Position numbers and translations under genes: made by a program. A stretch of DNA of 64,000 bases from Erythrobacter sp. HL-111 (GTDB lineage: Bacteria > Pseudomonadota > Alphaproteobacteria > Sphingomonadales > Sphingomonadaceae). Shown in pieces: positions 21,672 through 30,960 of this stretch (positions are counted from its first letter, which is position 1; each line of letters begins with the position of its first letter). A model generated the notes under the pieces. It was not told the DNA's origin, ran no database searches, and saw only the letters and a program-made list of their open reading frames with translations. Location of the stretch: positions 806,001 through 870,000 of the forward strand of contig NZ_LT629743.1 in NCBI RefSeq assembly GCF_900105095.1, read 5' to 3'.

Positions 21672-22972
21672 TACTCGGCTGCCTCTTGGAATTGTGCGTT
21701 ATGCTCGATGATCCGCCGCTCCAGCTCGGGCCGGAAATGCCGGATCAGCCCCTGGATCGGCCAGGCCGCCGCATCACCCAGCGCGCAGATCGTGTGGCCT
21801 TCGACCTGCTTGGTGACGTCGTGCAGCATGTCGATCTCCTCGATTGCCGCATCGCCCGTGCGAAGGCGCTCCATCACGCGCCACATCCAGCCCGTGCCTT
21901 CGCGGCAGGGGGTGCACTGGCCGCAGCTTTCGTGCTTGTAGAAATAGCTGATCCGGCTGATCGCGCGCACGATGTCGGTCGACTTGTCCATGACGATCAC
22001 CGCCGCCGTGCCGAGGCCGGAGCCCAGTTCCTTGAGCCCGTCGAAATCCATCGGCGCGTCCATGATCTGCTCGGCCGGCACCAGCGGGACCGAGGAACCG
22101 CCCGGGATCACCGCGAGGAGGTTGTCCCACCCCCCGCGAATGCCGCCGCAATGCTTCTCGATCAGCTCGCGGAAGGGAATGCTCATCGCTTCCTCGACCA
22201 CGCAGGGCTTTTCGACATGGCCGGAGATCTGGAACAGTTTGGTCCCGGCGTTGTTCTCGCGCCCGAAACTGCTGAACCACGAGGCTCCGCGCCGCAGGAT
22301 GGTCGGGACGACCGCGATGCTCTCGACATTGTTCACCGTCGTCGGGCAGCCATAGAGGCCCGCGCCCGCCGGGAACGGGGGCTTGAGGCGCGGCTGGCCC
22401 TTCTTGCCTTCGAGGCTTTCGATCATCGCGGTCTCTTCGCCGCAGATGTATGCGCCCGCGCCGCGGTGCATGAACACGTCGAAATCATAGCCCGACCCGC
22501 AGGCGTTCCTGCCGATCAGCCCGGCGTCATAAGCCTGGTCGATCGCTGCCTGGAGCGTTTCGGCCTCGCGGATGTATTCGCCGCGAATGTAGATGTAGGC
22601 CGCCCGCGCGCGCATCGCGAAACCGGCGACCAGCGCGCCTTCGACCAGCTTGTGCGGATCGTGGCGGATGATCTCGCGGTCCTTGCAGCTTCCGGGTTCG
22701 GATTCGTCGGCATTGATGACAAGGAAGCTCGGCCGGCCGTCCTTCGATTCCTTGGGCATGAAGGACCATTTGAGCCCCGTAGGGAAGCCCGCCCCGCCCC
22801 GGCCGCGCAGGCCCGATGCCTTGATCTCGTCGATGATCGCGTCCTGGCCGCGCTCGATCAAGGCCCTGGTGTCGTCCCAGTCGCCGCGCGCCTGCGCTGC
22901 TTTCAGGCCCCAGTCCTGGAAGCCGTAGACATTGGTGAAGATGCGGTCCTTATCGGCCAGCATTGTCGCCAT
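21671..22972 (-). CDS. nuoF: NADH-quinone oxidoreductase subunit F
   Basis: NADH- and FMN-binding subunit of complex I, 433 residues. The FMN-binding glycine-rich motif [16 protein letters not shown] lies near residues 54-69, and the N3 4Fe-4S cluster motif [11 protein letters not shown] near 354. ATG 22972 is used; a second ATG nine bases in is possible. The start lies 23 bases inside the preceding small membrane-protein gene. Confidence 0.97.
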   Translation of the reverse strand: MATMLADKDRIFTNVYGFQDWGLKAAQARGDWDDTRALIERGQDAIIDEIKASGLRGRGGAGFPTGLKWSFMPKESKDGRPSFLVINADESEPGSCKDREIIRHDPHKLVEGALVAGFAMRARAAYIYIRGEYIREAETLQAAIDQAYDAGLIGRNACGSGYDFDVFMHRGAGAYICGEETAMIESLEGKKGQPRLKPPFPAGAGLYGCPTTVNNVESIAVVPTILRRGASWFSSFGRENNAGTKLFQISGHVEKPCVVEEAMSIPFRELIEKHCGGIRGGWDNLLAVIPGGSSVPLVPAEQIMDAPMDFDGLKELGSGLGTAAVIVMDKSTDIVRAISRISYFYKHESCGQCTPCREGTGWMWRVMERLRTGDAAIEEIDMLHDVTKQVEGHTICALGDAAAWPIQGLIRHFRPELERRIIEHNAQFQEAAE

Positions 22973-23162
22973 TCCTTTCGCCGGCCGCCTCGGCGGCCCG
23001 TTTCTTCTCGGCCTTGATCCGCGCGAGCGAGGCTACCTGGAAGAACAGGCCCACGCCCATGAAGAAGATGCCGAGGTAAAGATCGCCGGTGGCCGAGAGA
23101 TAGGCCCCGATGAAGAAGCAGATGATCCCGCCAAGCGCAAAAGCCAGGGTGCCGCCGTTCAT
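22950..23162 (-). CDS. Small membrane protein embedded in nuo operon (70 aa)
   Basis: Unrecognised 70-residue protein with two hydrophobic helices, about residues 6-22 ([17 protein letters not shown]) and 27-44, followed by a basic and then Ala/Glu-rich hydrophilic tail. The ATG at 23162 overlaps the stop of the 46-residue gene (ATGA), and its last 23 bases overlap the nuoF start. That tight packing argues that it is translated as part of the complex I operon. It could be an accessory or assembly factor; this is inference from position only. Confidence 0.7.
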   Translation of the reverse strand: MNGGTLAFALGGIICFFIGAYLSATGDLYLGIFFMGVGLFFQVASLARIKAEKKRAAEAAGERNGDNAGR

Positions 23163-23299
23163 CCGATCGCTCCCTGTTGGAAAAGCACGAAGAGCACGCC
23201 GAGGATCGCGATGACGACCCCGACGCGCACCAGCCCCATCAGCAGCTTGTAGGCGATGAACGCCAGCACCAGCGCACCGATGATCGAGACGATCTCCAT
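23159..23299 (-). CDS. Micro-protein embedded in nuo operon (46 aa)
   Basis: Tiny reading frame of 46 residues that begins MEIVSIIGALVL and ends FQQGAIG. Apart from Lys18 and Arg25 it is almost wholly hydrophobic, so it is one long or two short membrane helices. It starts four bases after the nuoE stop and overlaps the next gene's ATG by four bases (ATGA). These two junctions, rather than any known homology, are the case for a real gene. Function is unknown; it may be an accessory subunit of complex I or an assembly peptide. Confidence 0.6.
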   Translation of the reverse strand: MEIVSIIGALVLAFIAYKLLMGLVRVGVVIAILGVLFVLFQQGAIG

Positions 23300-23302
23300 G
23301 GA

Positions 23303-23971
23303 TCACCATTCGCCCCGGTAATCATGGTTCTCGGTGACCATTTCCTTGAGCGTGGTCGGCCCGCCGACCGGCTCGGAGGTGTGACGCCCCGGCTCCTGCG
23401 TGCCCGCCTTGGGCTGCTCACCCGCGGCGAGCGCATCGAGCACGGCGTCGAGGCGTTCGGGCGTCAGGTCCTCGTAATTGTCGTCGTTGATCTGGACCAT
23501 CGGCGCGGTCGCGCAATTGCCCATGCATTCGACTTCGGTGAGGGTCCAGAGGCCATCCTCGGACACCTCGCCCTTCACCATCCCGCGCTTCTTGCAGGCG
23601 GCGATGATGTCGTCGCTGCCGCGCAACATGCAGGGCGTGGTGCCGCACACCTGCACGTGGAATTTGCCGACGGGCTTGAGGTTGTACATGAAATAGAAGG
23701 TCGCGACCTCGAGCACGCGGATCACCGGCATGTCGAGATAGTTCGCCACGTATTCGATCACCGGCAGCGGCAGCCAGCCCTGCGTATCGGTCTCCGCGCC
23801 AACCTGCCGCTGGGCGAGATCGAGCAGCGGCATCACCGCCGAACGCTGGCGGCCTTCGGGATACTTGGCGATGTGCCAGTCGGCCTTTGTGCGGTTCTCG
23901 GGCGTCCATTCGAACGAGCCCCAGCGCGCGCGCAGTTCGGGCGTGTCGGGAGCGGGGGTGCGGTCAGCCAC
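23303..23971 (-). CDS. nuoE: NADH-quinone oxidoreductase subunit E
   Basis: Thioredoxin-fold 2Fe-2S (N1a) subunit of complex I, 222 residues. The four ligands appear as CGTTPCMLRG and VECMGNCATAP. The C-terminal ~45 residues are hydrophilic and likely flexible. ATG 23971 follows a 117-base gap after nuoD that holds a palindromic repeat. Confidence 0.97.
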   Translation of the reverse strand: MADRTPAPDTPELRARWGSFEWTPENRTKADWHIAKYPEGRQRSAVMPLLDLAQRQVGAETDTQGWLPLPVIEYVANYLDMPVIRVLEVATFYFMYNLKPVGKFHVQVCGTTPCMLRGSDDIIAACKKRGMVKGEVSEDGLWTLTEVECMGNCATAPMVQINDDNYEDLTPERLDAVLDALAAGEQPKAGTQEPGRHTSEPVGGPTTLKEMVTENHDYRGEW

Positions 23972-23990
23972 GGCGATCCCTCCAGATCGT

Positions 23991-24072
23991 CGCCCCGGAC
24001 TTGATCCGGGGTCCCGCTGCCTTGGTGTACAGCGGAAAAAGAGCGGGATCCCGGATCAGGTCCGGGATGACG
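23991..24072. repeat. Long imperfect palindrome between nuoD and nuoE
   Basis: The left arm at 23991-24018 (CCCCGGACTTGATCCGGGG then TCCCGCT) and the right arm at 24042-24072 (AGCGGGA then TCCCGGATCAGGTCCGGGA) are inverted copies with only a few mismatches, around a 23-base loop. Each arm also contains its own smaller palindrome (CCGGA..TCCGG). This is the form of a dispersed palindromic element common in alphaproteobacteria. In the nuo transcript it would fold into a strong stem between nuoD and nuoE. Confidence 0.75.
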
Positions 24073-24088
24073 TTTGTGCGAAGGACAA

Positions 24089-25300
24089 TCACCGGTCACA
24101 CTCCCCGAACACCACGTCGATCGCGCCCAGAATGGCGGTCGCATCGGGCAGCATGTGGCCCTTGGACATCATGTCCATCGCCTGCAGGTGGCTGAACGCG
24201 GTCGGGCGGATCTTGCAGCGATACGGCTTGTTGGTGCCGTCGCTGACGAGATAGACGCCGAATTCGCCCTTGGGGCTTTCGGTCGCGACGTAAACCTCGC
24301 CCGCAGGCACGTGGAAGCCTTCGGTGTAGAGCTTGAAATGGTGGATGAGGCTTTCCATCGACTGCTTCATCTCGCCGCGCTTGGGCGGGACCACCTTGCT
24401 GTTTTCCGCCGCGATCGGCCCGCCCGGCATCTGCGCGAGGCATTGCCTGATGATCTTCGCGCTCTCGCGCACTTCCTTCACCCGGACCATGAAGCGGTCG
24501 TAGCAGTCGGAATTGGTGCCTACGGGCACGTCGAAATCCATCCGCTCGTAGACATCGTAGGGCTGCGACTTGCGCAGGTCCCACGGGATGCCCGCCGCAC
24601 GGATCATCGGGCCGGAAAAGCCCCACGCGACCGCATCCTCGCGGCTGACCACGGCAATATCGACATTGCGCTGCTTGAAGATGCGGTTGTCGAGCACGAG
24701 GCTCATCGCATCGTCGAAGAGCTGGAAGAAGCGGTTGTCGAGCCAGTCGCCGATATCGACCAGCAGTTTTTCCGGCACGTCCTGGTGCACGCCGCCAGGG
24801 CGGAACCAGGCGGAGTGCATCCGCGCGCCGCTCGCCCGCTCGAAGAAGTTCATGCAGTCTTCGCGCAGGTCCATGATCCACAGGTTCGGCGTGAACGCAC
24901 CCACGTCGAGCACGTGCGCGCCCATGTTGAGCATGTGGTTCGAAATGCGGGTCAGCTCAGCGAACAGGACGCGCAGATACTGCGCGCGTTCGGGCACCTC
25001 GAGATTGAGAAGCTTCTCGATCGCGAGGACGTAGGAGTGCTCCATGCACAGCGGCGAGCAATAGTCGAGCCGGTCGAAATAGGGCAGCGCCTGGAGGTAG
25101 GTCTTGTGCTCGATCAGCTTCTCGGTGCCGCGATGGAGCAGGCCGATATGCGGGTCGATCCGCTCGATCACCTCGCCGTCCAGCTCCATCACCATCCGCA
25201 GCACGCCGTGCGCGGCCGGGTGCTGGGGACCGAAATTGATCGTGTAATTGGTGATGACGTCGCCTTCGGTGGTCGGCGACTTTTCGATCTCGATGCTCAT
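24089..25300 (-). CDS. nuoD: NADH-quinone oxidoreductase subunit D
   Basis: 49-kDa quinone-site subunit of complex I, 403 residues. It has the family opening [14 protein letters not shown] and the conserved [10 protein letters not shown], both lining the quinone pocket. It is a separate protein here, not a NuoCD fusion. Its ATG overlaps the nuoC stop by four bases (ATGA). Confidence 0.97.
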   Translation of the reverse strand: MSIEIEKSPTTEGDVITNYTINFGPQHPAAHGVLRMVMELDGEVIERIDPHIGLLHRGTEKLIEHKTYLQALPYFDRLDYCSPLCMEHSYVLAIEKLLNLEVPERAQYLRVLFAELTRISNHMLNMGAHVLDVGAFTPNLWIMDLREDCMNFFERASGARMHSAWFRPGGVHQDVPEKLLVDIGDWLDNRFFQLFDDAMSLVLDNRIFKQRNVDIAVVSREDAVAWGFSGPMIRAAGIPWDLRKSQPYDVYERMDFDVPVGTNSDCYDRFMVRVKEVRESAKIIRQCLAQMPGGPIAAENSKVVPPKRGEMKQSMESLIHHFKLYTEGFHVPAGEVYVATESPKGEFGVYLVSDGTNKPYRCKIRPTAFSHLQAMDMMSKGHMLPDATAILGAIDVVFGECDR

Positions 25301-26169
25301 TGGTCGCTGCCTTCGGGCCTGGTCGCGCCCTTCGTCCCGCGCACGTTGCTCCCGGACGGAGCGCGATCCGGGCTGTCCTCGGTGGGGTCTGGAGCGCCCG
25401 GCGCGCCGTTGCCGTCCTTCATCTTCGGCGGAGCGGCCTCGGTGCCCTCGGCCGCCTTCGCGTTCGCTCGCGGCCCCGCGCCTGTATCGGCCGGTTTTTC
25501 GGTGGTCTTGGGATCCTTGACCGGCGGCTTGACCTCGTCGGCGAGCGGGGGCTGCTGCGCCTTTTCATCGCCCGGAAGCTGGTAGTCCGCCCCTTCCCAC
25601 GGCGAGAGGAAATCGAAGGTCCGCATGTCCTGCGCGAGGTCGACCGGCTCGTAGACCACCCGCTTCTCGTCCTCGGAATACCGCAGCTCGGTATAGCCGG
25701 TCATCGGGAAATCCTTGCGGAAGGGATGCCCTTCGAACCCGTAATCGGTCAGGATGCGGCGCAGATCTGGATTGCCCGCGAAGGTCACGCCGAACATGTC
25801 GAACACCTCGCGTTCGAGCCAGCCCGCATTGGGCCACAGCGTCGTGACGGTCGGAACCGGCGTCTCCTCGTCGGTCGAACACTTGACGATGATGCGGTGG
25901 TTCTTCGTCAGCGAAAGCAGCATGTAGACGACTTCGAAGCGTTCGGGCCGCTGCGGATAGTCCGCGCCCGCGATCTCCATCAGCTGCTGGTAGGCGTGAT
26001 CGTCGCGCAGGACGCGCAGGACCCGTTCGATATCCTCGCGCCGGACGGTGAAGATGAGTTCGCCATGCGCCTCGCGCGCATCGAGCAGCCAGACGCTGAT
26101 CGTCTCGGCGATGCGATCGATCACGCCTTCGTTGGAGGCGTATCGGGGGGCGGAATGAAGAACTGCCAT
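25297..26169 (-). CDS. nuoC: NADH-quinone oxidoreductase subunit C with long C-terminal tail
   Basis: 30-kDa peripheral subunit of complex I. Residues about 1-205 are a normal NuoC, including the signature [20 protein letters not shown] and GHPFRKDFP. From about residue 205 to 290 the protein continues as a low-complexity tail rich in Pro, Lys, Glu, Asp and Gly, which most NuoC proteins lack. ATG 26169 is preferred to the GTG one codon before it. The start lies ten bases after the nuoB stop. Confidence 0.94.
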   Translation of the reverse strand: MAVLHSAPRYASNEGVIDRIAETISVWLLDAREAHGELIFTVRREDIERVLRVLRDDHAYQQLMEIAGADYPQRPERFEVVYMLLSLTKNHRIIVKCSTDEETPVPTVTTLWPNAGWLEREVFDMFGVTFAGNPDLRRILTDYGFEGHPFRKDFPMTGYTELRYSEDEKRVVYEPVDLAQDMRTFDFLSPWEGADYQLPGDEKAQQPPLADEVKPPVKDPKTTEKPADTGAGPRANAKAAEGTEAAPPKMKDGNGAPGAPDPTEDSPDRAPSGSNVRGTKGATRPEGSDQ

Positions 26170-26179
26170 CACGCCGGCC

Positions 26180-26773
26180 TCACCGCTCGATCGTGCCGGA
26201 GCGGCGGATCTTGCGCTGCAATTGCATCACGCCATAGAGCAGCGCTTCGGCCGTCGGCGGGCAGCCGGGGACATAGATGTCGACCGGCACGATCCGGTCG
26301 CAGCCGCGCACCACGGAATAGCTGTAATGATAGTAGCCGCCGCCATTGGCGCACGAACCCATGCTGATGACGTATTTCGGGTCCGACATCTGGTCGTAGA
26401 CCTTCCGCAGCGCCGGGGCCATCTTGTTGCACAAGGTGCCCGCGACGATCATGAGGTCCGATTGGCGGGGCGAGGCGCGCGGCGCGGCACCGAACCGTTC
26501 CATGTCATAGCGCGGCATGTTGACGTGGATCATCTCGACCGCGCAGCAGGCGAGGCCGAACGTCATCCACCACAGGGAGCCGGTGCGGGCCCACTGGAAC
26601 ACGTCCTCGGTCGAGGTGACGAGGAAGCCCTTGTCGTTGACCTCGGTCTGGAGCGCGTTGAAATAATCCTGGTCGGGCTGGCGCACCTCGCCGCCCTTCG
26701 CGGTCGCGTATCCGGAAGTGTCCGGCAACGCGCGCGGCGGGGTGACGATCGTGCTGTCGGAAGGCTTGCTCAT
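26180..26773 (-). CDS. nuoB: NADH-quinone oxidoreductase subunit B
   Basis: Carries the terminal N2 4Fe-4S cluster next to the quinone site. The 197-residue protein shows GLACCAVEM with the unusual tandem Cys pair, [12 protein letters not shown] and [14 protein letters not shown]. The first ~35 residues form a variable extension. The ATG overlaps the nuoA stop (ATGA). Confidence 0.97.
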   Translation of the reverse strand: MSKPSDSTIVTPPRALPDTSGYATAKGGEVRQPDQDYFNALQTEVNDKGFLVTSTEDVFQWARTGSLWWMTFGLACCAVEMIHVNMPRYDMERFGAAPRASPRQSDLMIVAGTLCNKMAPALRKVYDQMSDPKYVISMGSCANGGGYYHYSYSVVRGCDRIVPVDIYVPGCPPTAEALLYGVMQLQRKIRRSGTIER

Positions 26774-27144
26774 TCCCAGTCCAGAGCTCCTTTCTTCCAT
26801 TCGTATGCGAGGCCGACGGCGAGGATGAAGAGGAAGGTCATCATGCCGATCCAGCCGACCCATTGCGTTTCGCCCAGGCTCACGGCCCAGGGAAACAGGA
26901 ACGCCGCCTCGAGGTCGAAGATGATGAAGCTGATCGCGACGAGATAGAAACGCACGTCGAACTGGCTGCGCGCATCCTCGAACGCGGGAAAGCCGCATTC
27001 GTATTCGCTCAGCTTCTCCGCGTCCGGATTGTGCGCGCCGGTCAGGCGCGAAACGCCCATCGGCAGGAACACGAAGAGAACCGAAAGCCCGAGGGCCACG
27101 AATATGAATAACAGTATCGGCAGATACTGGCTGAGGTCGATCAC
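26770..27144 (-). CDS. nuoA: NADH-quinone oxidoreductase subunit A
   Basis: First gene of the complex I operon. The 124-residue protein has three membrane helices and the conserved loop [20 protein letters not shown] between helices 1 and 2. The operon promoter must lie in the 155 bases between this start and the end of the aldehyde dehydrogenase gene; no clear -35/-10 pair could be picked out. Confidence 0.97.
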   Translation of the reverse strand: MIDLSQYLPILLFIFVALGLSVLFVFLPMGVSRLTGAHNPDAEKLSEYECGFPAFEDARSQFDVRFYLVAISFIIFDLEAAFLFPWAVSLGETQWVGWIGMMTFLFILAVGLAYEWKKGALDWE

Positions 27145-27299
27145 GGCGATGTCCAGGCTTGCTTATCCCACGTGCCACCTAGGCCTGTCCCAACGCCCGC
27201 GCAAGGGGACGACTCGGGCAAAACGACGCATCCCGGTTGCACGAAATCGAACACTTGGTGCGATGCGCGCCTCGCACGCATCATTGCTTCGCGCGCTTG

Positions 27300-28730
27300 T
27301 TATTTCATCATGTTCGCCGCCGCCTTGAGCGTGGCCTTGCCGTAGGGCGGCTTGAACCCGGCGAGCTTGGCGATGTCGATCCTGGGCTGGTGATAGACGC
27401 TGCGCGCGTGGCTGAACTCGCGGAAACCCTCGACCGCATGATAGCTGCCGATCCCCGACGGTCCGACCCCGCCGAAGGGCAGATCCTCCATCGAGACGTG
27501 GAAGATCACGTCGTTGGTCGTCACCCCGCCCGAAATCGTGCGCGAAAGGACCCGCTCCTGCTCGGCCTTGTCCTCCCCGAAATAGTAGAGCCCGAGCGGG
27601 CGGTCGTGTTCGTTGACGTAGTCGATCGCCTCGTCGATGGCGCGATAGGTCCTGACCGGGAGGACCGGGCCGAAAATCTCCTCCTGCATCGCGGCCATGT
27701 CGTCGCTCACGTTCCTGAGGATGGTGAGCGGCATCTTGCGCTGGTTGGCGCTGGCGAAGTCCTCCCCGGCGGGGTTGACCTCGATCACCTCGGCGCCCTT
27801 GTCGCGGGCATCCTCGACGAGCCCCTTCAAACGTTCGAAATGGCGGTCGGAGACGATCGAGCAGTAGTCCTCGTTCTCGAGCAGGGTCGGATACATCGCC
27901 GAAACTCCGTTCGAGACGCCGGCGACAGCCTCGTCGGCCTTGTCCTCGGGGACGTACATGTAATCGGGGGCGAGGCAGATCTGGCCTGCGTTCATCATCT
28001 TGCCCAGCGCGATCCGTTCGCCCGCCTTGGCGAAATCGGCGCTGCGGCCCATGATGACGGGCGACTTGCCGCCGAGTTCGAGCGTGACGGGCACGAGGTT
28101 TTCCGCTGCCGCCTTCATCACGAGGCGGCCCGTCGCGGTCGAGCCGGTGAAGACCAGGTGATCGAACGGCAGCGAGGAGAACGCCGCGGCGACCTCGGGC
28201 CCGCCGGTCACGATCGCTACCTCGTCGCGGGCGAAATACCGGGGCGTGATCTCGGCCATCAGCTCGCTCGTGCGCTCGGTGAATTCGCTCGGCTTGATCA
28301 TCGCCCGGTTGCCCGCGGCGAGGACCTGCATCAGCGGACCGAAGGCGAGGTTCACCGGGAAGTTCCAGGGCGAAAGGATGCCGATCACGCCCTTGGGCTC
28401 GTACCGCACCTCGGCCTTCGCGCCGAGCAGGCCGAGCGGGAACTGCACCTTGCGCCGGTCGGTCCTGGCCCAGGCGTCCATGTGCTTGAGCGCGTCCTTG
28501 CCGAGCCCGACCGTGCCGGCGATGTCGGTGATCATGCTCTGCTCCAGCGCGCGGTTGCCGAAATCGGCGGCCATCGCGCGGCACAGTTCCTCGCCATTGT
28601 CCTTAAGCAGCGCCATCGCCCGCTTGATCCGGTCCTTTCGCAGGCTCATCGCCTCGGGCCGCGAGGCGGTGAAGGCATCGCGCTGGTGCTGCAGCAGTTC
28701 CTCCAATTCGTTGCGCCGGTCGTCAGCCAT
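27300..28730 (-). CDS. Aldehyde dehydrogenase, coniferyl-aldehyde type
   Basis: NAD(P)-dependent aldehyde oxidation. The 476-residue protein has the ALDH catalytic Glu in VTLELGGKSP and the catalytic Cys in AGQICLAPDY. It matches the short subfamily annotated as coniferyl aldehyde dehydrogenase, which also takes long-chain aldehydes, so the true substrate is open. ATG 28730 gives MADDRRNELEELL; a much longer in-frame extension overlaps the divergent thiolase and is shadow. A 180-base region separates the two starts. Confidence 0.9.
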   Translation of the reverse strand: MADDRRNELEELLQHQRDAFTASRPEAMSLRKDRIKRAMALLKDNGEELCRAMAADFGNRALEQSMITDIAGTVGLGKDALKHMDAWARTDRRKVQFPLGLLGAKAEVRYEPKGVIGILSPWNFPVNLAFGPLMQVLAAGNRAMIKPSEFTERTSELMAEITPRYFARDEVAIVTGGPEVAAAFSSLPFDHLVFTGSTATGRLVMKAAAENLVPVTLELGGKSPVIMGRSADFAKAGERIALGKMMNAGQICLAPDYMYVPEDKADEAVAGVSNGVSAMYPTLLENEDYCSIVSDRHFERLKGLVEDARDKGAEVIEVNPAGEDFASANQRKMPLTILRNVSDDMAAMQEEIFGPVLPVRTYRAIDEAIDYVNEHDRPLGLYYFGEDKAEQERVLSRTISGGVTTNDVIFHVSMEDLPFGGVGPSGIGSYHAVEGFREFSHARSVYHQPRIDIAKLAGFKPPYGKATLKAAANMMK

Positions 28731-28910
28731 CCTGTCTCTCCTGATCCCGTTCGGCATCCGTTGCGGATCGCCACCAATATGCGACACTTGCCCAAAGCGC
28801 GCAGGATGACAAGGTAACATGAAGGAGCGCGGCGACGCGCGATTGCCATTATTGCGGTGCAGCACTAGACCTCGCGCCCGGAACGACACCGAACAGAAGG
28901 ACGCCCAGGA

Positions 28911-30107
28911 ATGCCCCAGTTTTCGCAGGAAGACCCGATCGTGATCCTCTCCTACGCCCGCACCCCGATGGGCGGGATGCAGGGCGCGCTGGCCGATGTT
29001 TCGGCGACCGAGCTCGGCGCGGTCGCGGTGAAGGCCGCGGTGGAGCGTTCGGGCGCCGCTCCGGACGATTTCGACCGCGCCTACATGGGCTGCGTGCTGC
29101 CCGCCGGGCTCGGCCAGGCGCCGGCGCGGCAGGCGATGGTGAAGGCGGGCCTTCCGCTGTCGGTCGAGGCGACCACGGTCAACAAGGTCTGCGGCAGCGG
29201 GATGCAGACCGTCATCATGGGCGCCGAAGCGCTCGCCAGCGGGACGATCGACATGGTCGTCGCGGGCGGCATGGAGAGCATGACCAATGCGCCCTATCTC
29301 CTCAAGAAGCACCGTTCGGGCGCGCGGCTCGGGCACGACACGTCCTATGACCACATGTTCCTCGACGGGCTCGAGGATGCCTATGAGGAAGGTCGCGCGA
29401 TGGGCACCTTCGCGCAGGAAACCGCCAACGAATACCAGATGACCCGCGAGGACATGGACGCCTATTCGATCGAATCGCTCGCCCGCGCGAACAAGGCGAT
29501 CGAAAGCGGCGCCTTCGCGGACGAGATCGTGCCGGTGACGGTCAAGACCCGCGCGGGCGACGTCGTGGTCGAAATCGACGAACAGCCCGGCAAGGGCCGC
29601 CCCGACAAGATCCCGAGCCTGCGCCCCGCCTTCGCCAAGGACGGGACGATCACCGCCGCGACGTCGAGCTCGATCTCCGACGGGGCGGCCGCGCTCGTCC
29701 TCACGCGCGAAAGCGTCGCCCGGCACAAGGGCCTGACGCCGGTCGCCAGGATCGTCGCCGCCGCCGCCCACGCCCACGAACCGGCGAAGTTCACCACCGC
29801 GCCGATCCCCGCGATCAGGAAGGTGCTCGACCAGGCCGGGTGGAGCGTCGACGATGTCGACCTGTTCGAGATCAACGAGGCCTTCGCCTGCGTCGCCATG
29901 TTCGCGATGCGCGATCTCGACATCCCGCACGACAAGATCAACGTGAACGGCGGCGGCACCGCGCTCGGCCACCCGATCGGGGCGTCTGGCGCGCGGATCA
30001 TCGTGACGCTGCTCAACGCGCTCAGGAAGCACGGCAAGACCCGCGGCGTCGCCAGCCTCTGCATCGGCGGCGGCGAAGCGACGGCGGTCGCGGTCGAGCT
30101 GGTGTGA
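28911..30107 (+). CDS. Acetyl-CoA acetyltransferase (thiolase)
   Basis: Forms or cleaves acetoacetyl-CoA or longer 3-ketoacyl-CoA. The 398-residue thiolase has all three active-site elements: nucleophile Cys94 (NKVCGSGMQT), His354 (GHPIGASGAR) and Cys384 (CIGGGEA). The pattern favours the biosynthetic-type class, but isoleucine or fatty-acid degradation cannot be excluded. ATG 28911 is preceded by AGGA. It is divergent from the aldehyde dehydrogenase. Confidence 0.93.
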   Translation: MPQFSQEDPIVILSYARTPMGGMQGALADVSATELGAVAVKAAVERSGAAPDDFDRAYMGCVLPAGLGQAPARQAMVKAGLPLSVEATTVNKVCGSGMQTVIMGAEALASGTIDMVVAGGMESMTNAPYLLKKHRSGARLGHDTSYDHMFLDGLEDAYEEGRAMGTFAQETANEYQMTREDMDAYSIESLARANKAIESGAFADEIVPVTVKTRAGDVVVEIDEQPGKGRPDKIPSLRPAFAKDGTITAATSSSISDGAAALVLTRESVARHKGLTPVARIVAAAAHAHEPAKFTTAPIPAIRKVLDQAGWSVDDVDLFEINEAFACVAMFAMRDLDIPHDKINVNGGGTALGHPIGASGARIIVTLLNALRKHGKTRGVASLCIGGGEATAVAVELV

Positions 30108-30112
30108 GGCCG

Positions 30113-30253
30113 ATGCGGATCGGGTTCCTCGCCCTCGCCCTTCCGGCCCTGCTGCTCGCCGCCTGCGACGAGCCGCCGCAGGAGCCCGATCCGCTCGAAC
30201 CCGCCCCGCTTCCCGAAGACACGCCGGGCGCCGCGATCGGGCCGGGCGTTTAA
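30113..30253 (+). CDS. Tiny proline-rich lipoprotein
   Basis: A 46-residue protein that starts five bases after the thiolase stop. Residues 1-17 form a signal peptide ending in the lipobox LLAAC, so Cys18 would be lipidated. The remaining 28 residues are acidic and Pro-rich (DEPPQEPDPLEPAPLPEDTP). No function is known. The short length and the lipobox are the only evidence. Confidence 0.5.
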   Translation: MRIGFLALALPALLLAACDEPPQEPDPLEPAPLPEDTPGAAIGPGV

Positions 30254-30341
30254 GCCATCGCCGAGGATAGGGCGGTCCTTAGGCGGCGTGCCGGCGAATA
30301 GGTTTTCCCGCTGCCGGGTCATGCCGCTCGCCGGACGGGGT

Positions 30342-30842
30342 TCAGTCGCCGGGCGCGAGCTCCTCGTCGCCCCATAGCCGGTCGGCGCGGACCCAACCGG
30401 TGCGACCCGCGACGTCGATCTCGCACCAGCCCTCGCGGCAGCGCAGCAGCTTGCCGACGACGCCCGGTTCGGCCCGCCAGCGCAGCACCGAGGCGCGATC
30501 GGGCCGCTCTCGCATGTCGGCAAGCCCGGTCCCGACGACGATCGCCCCGCGCGCCTTCGTCAGCTGGCTGGCGGAAACCCAGCCCGTCGTGCCCTCGGCA
30601 TCCTCGACCAGCATCCAGCCTTCGCGCAGGCGCACGACCTTCATCGGCAGGCCGCGGCGCTGGTAGACCCAGGCGATGCGGTATTCCCGGCTCGGCCCGA
30701 CGCGCATCCGCACTTCGTCGAAACGCAGGCTCGCCCAGCGGGGGACCTCCTCGCGCCCCTGCGCGCCCGCCGGACCTGCGATGAGCGAGACCGCGACGAC
30801 GACGGCGAGGATGATCACGGCGGCAAGGCGAAGGGCGCTCAT
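30342..30842 (-). CDS. Secreted protein with two SH3-like domains
   Basis: A 166-residue protein with a signal peptide of about 27 residues (ending GPAGAQG) followed by two bacterial SH3-like repeats. Each has a conserved Arg-Val/Glu-Arg start (RMRVGPSREY; DMRERPDRAS) and an EGW..GWV core (residues about 76-90 and 137-151). Such domains usually bind cell-wall peptide. It is convergent with the tiny lipoprotein and divergent from the 2-hydroxyacid dehydrogenase. Confidence 0.85.
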   Translation of the reverse strand: MSALRLAAVIILAVVVAVSLIAGPAGAQGREEVPRWASLRFDEVRMRVGPSREYRIAWVYQRRGLPMKVVRLREGWMLVEDAEGTTGWVSASQLTKARGAIVVGTGLADMRERPDRASVLRWRAEPGVVGKLLRCREGWCEIDVAGRTGWVRADRLWGDEELAPGD

Positions 30843-30960
30843 GTCCTTCGTGATAGCGCGCGGCGAGCAGGCTTCAAGTCGGCCCGTGCACGGCGTCCCG
30901 CGCCGGGCCGCACCGGAACCGCTTGACCGCCAAGCCCCTCACCCATTAGCGCTTTTCCCC

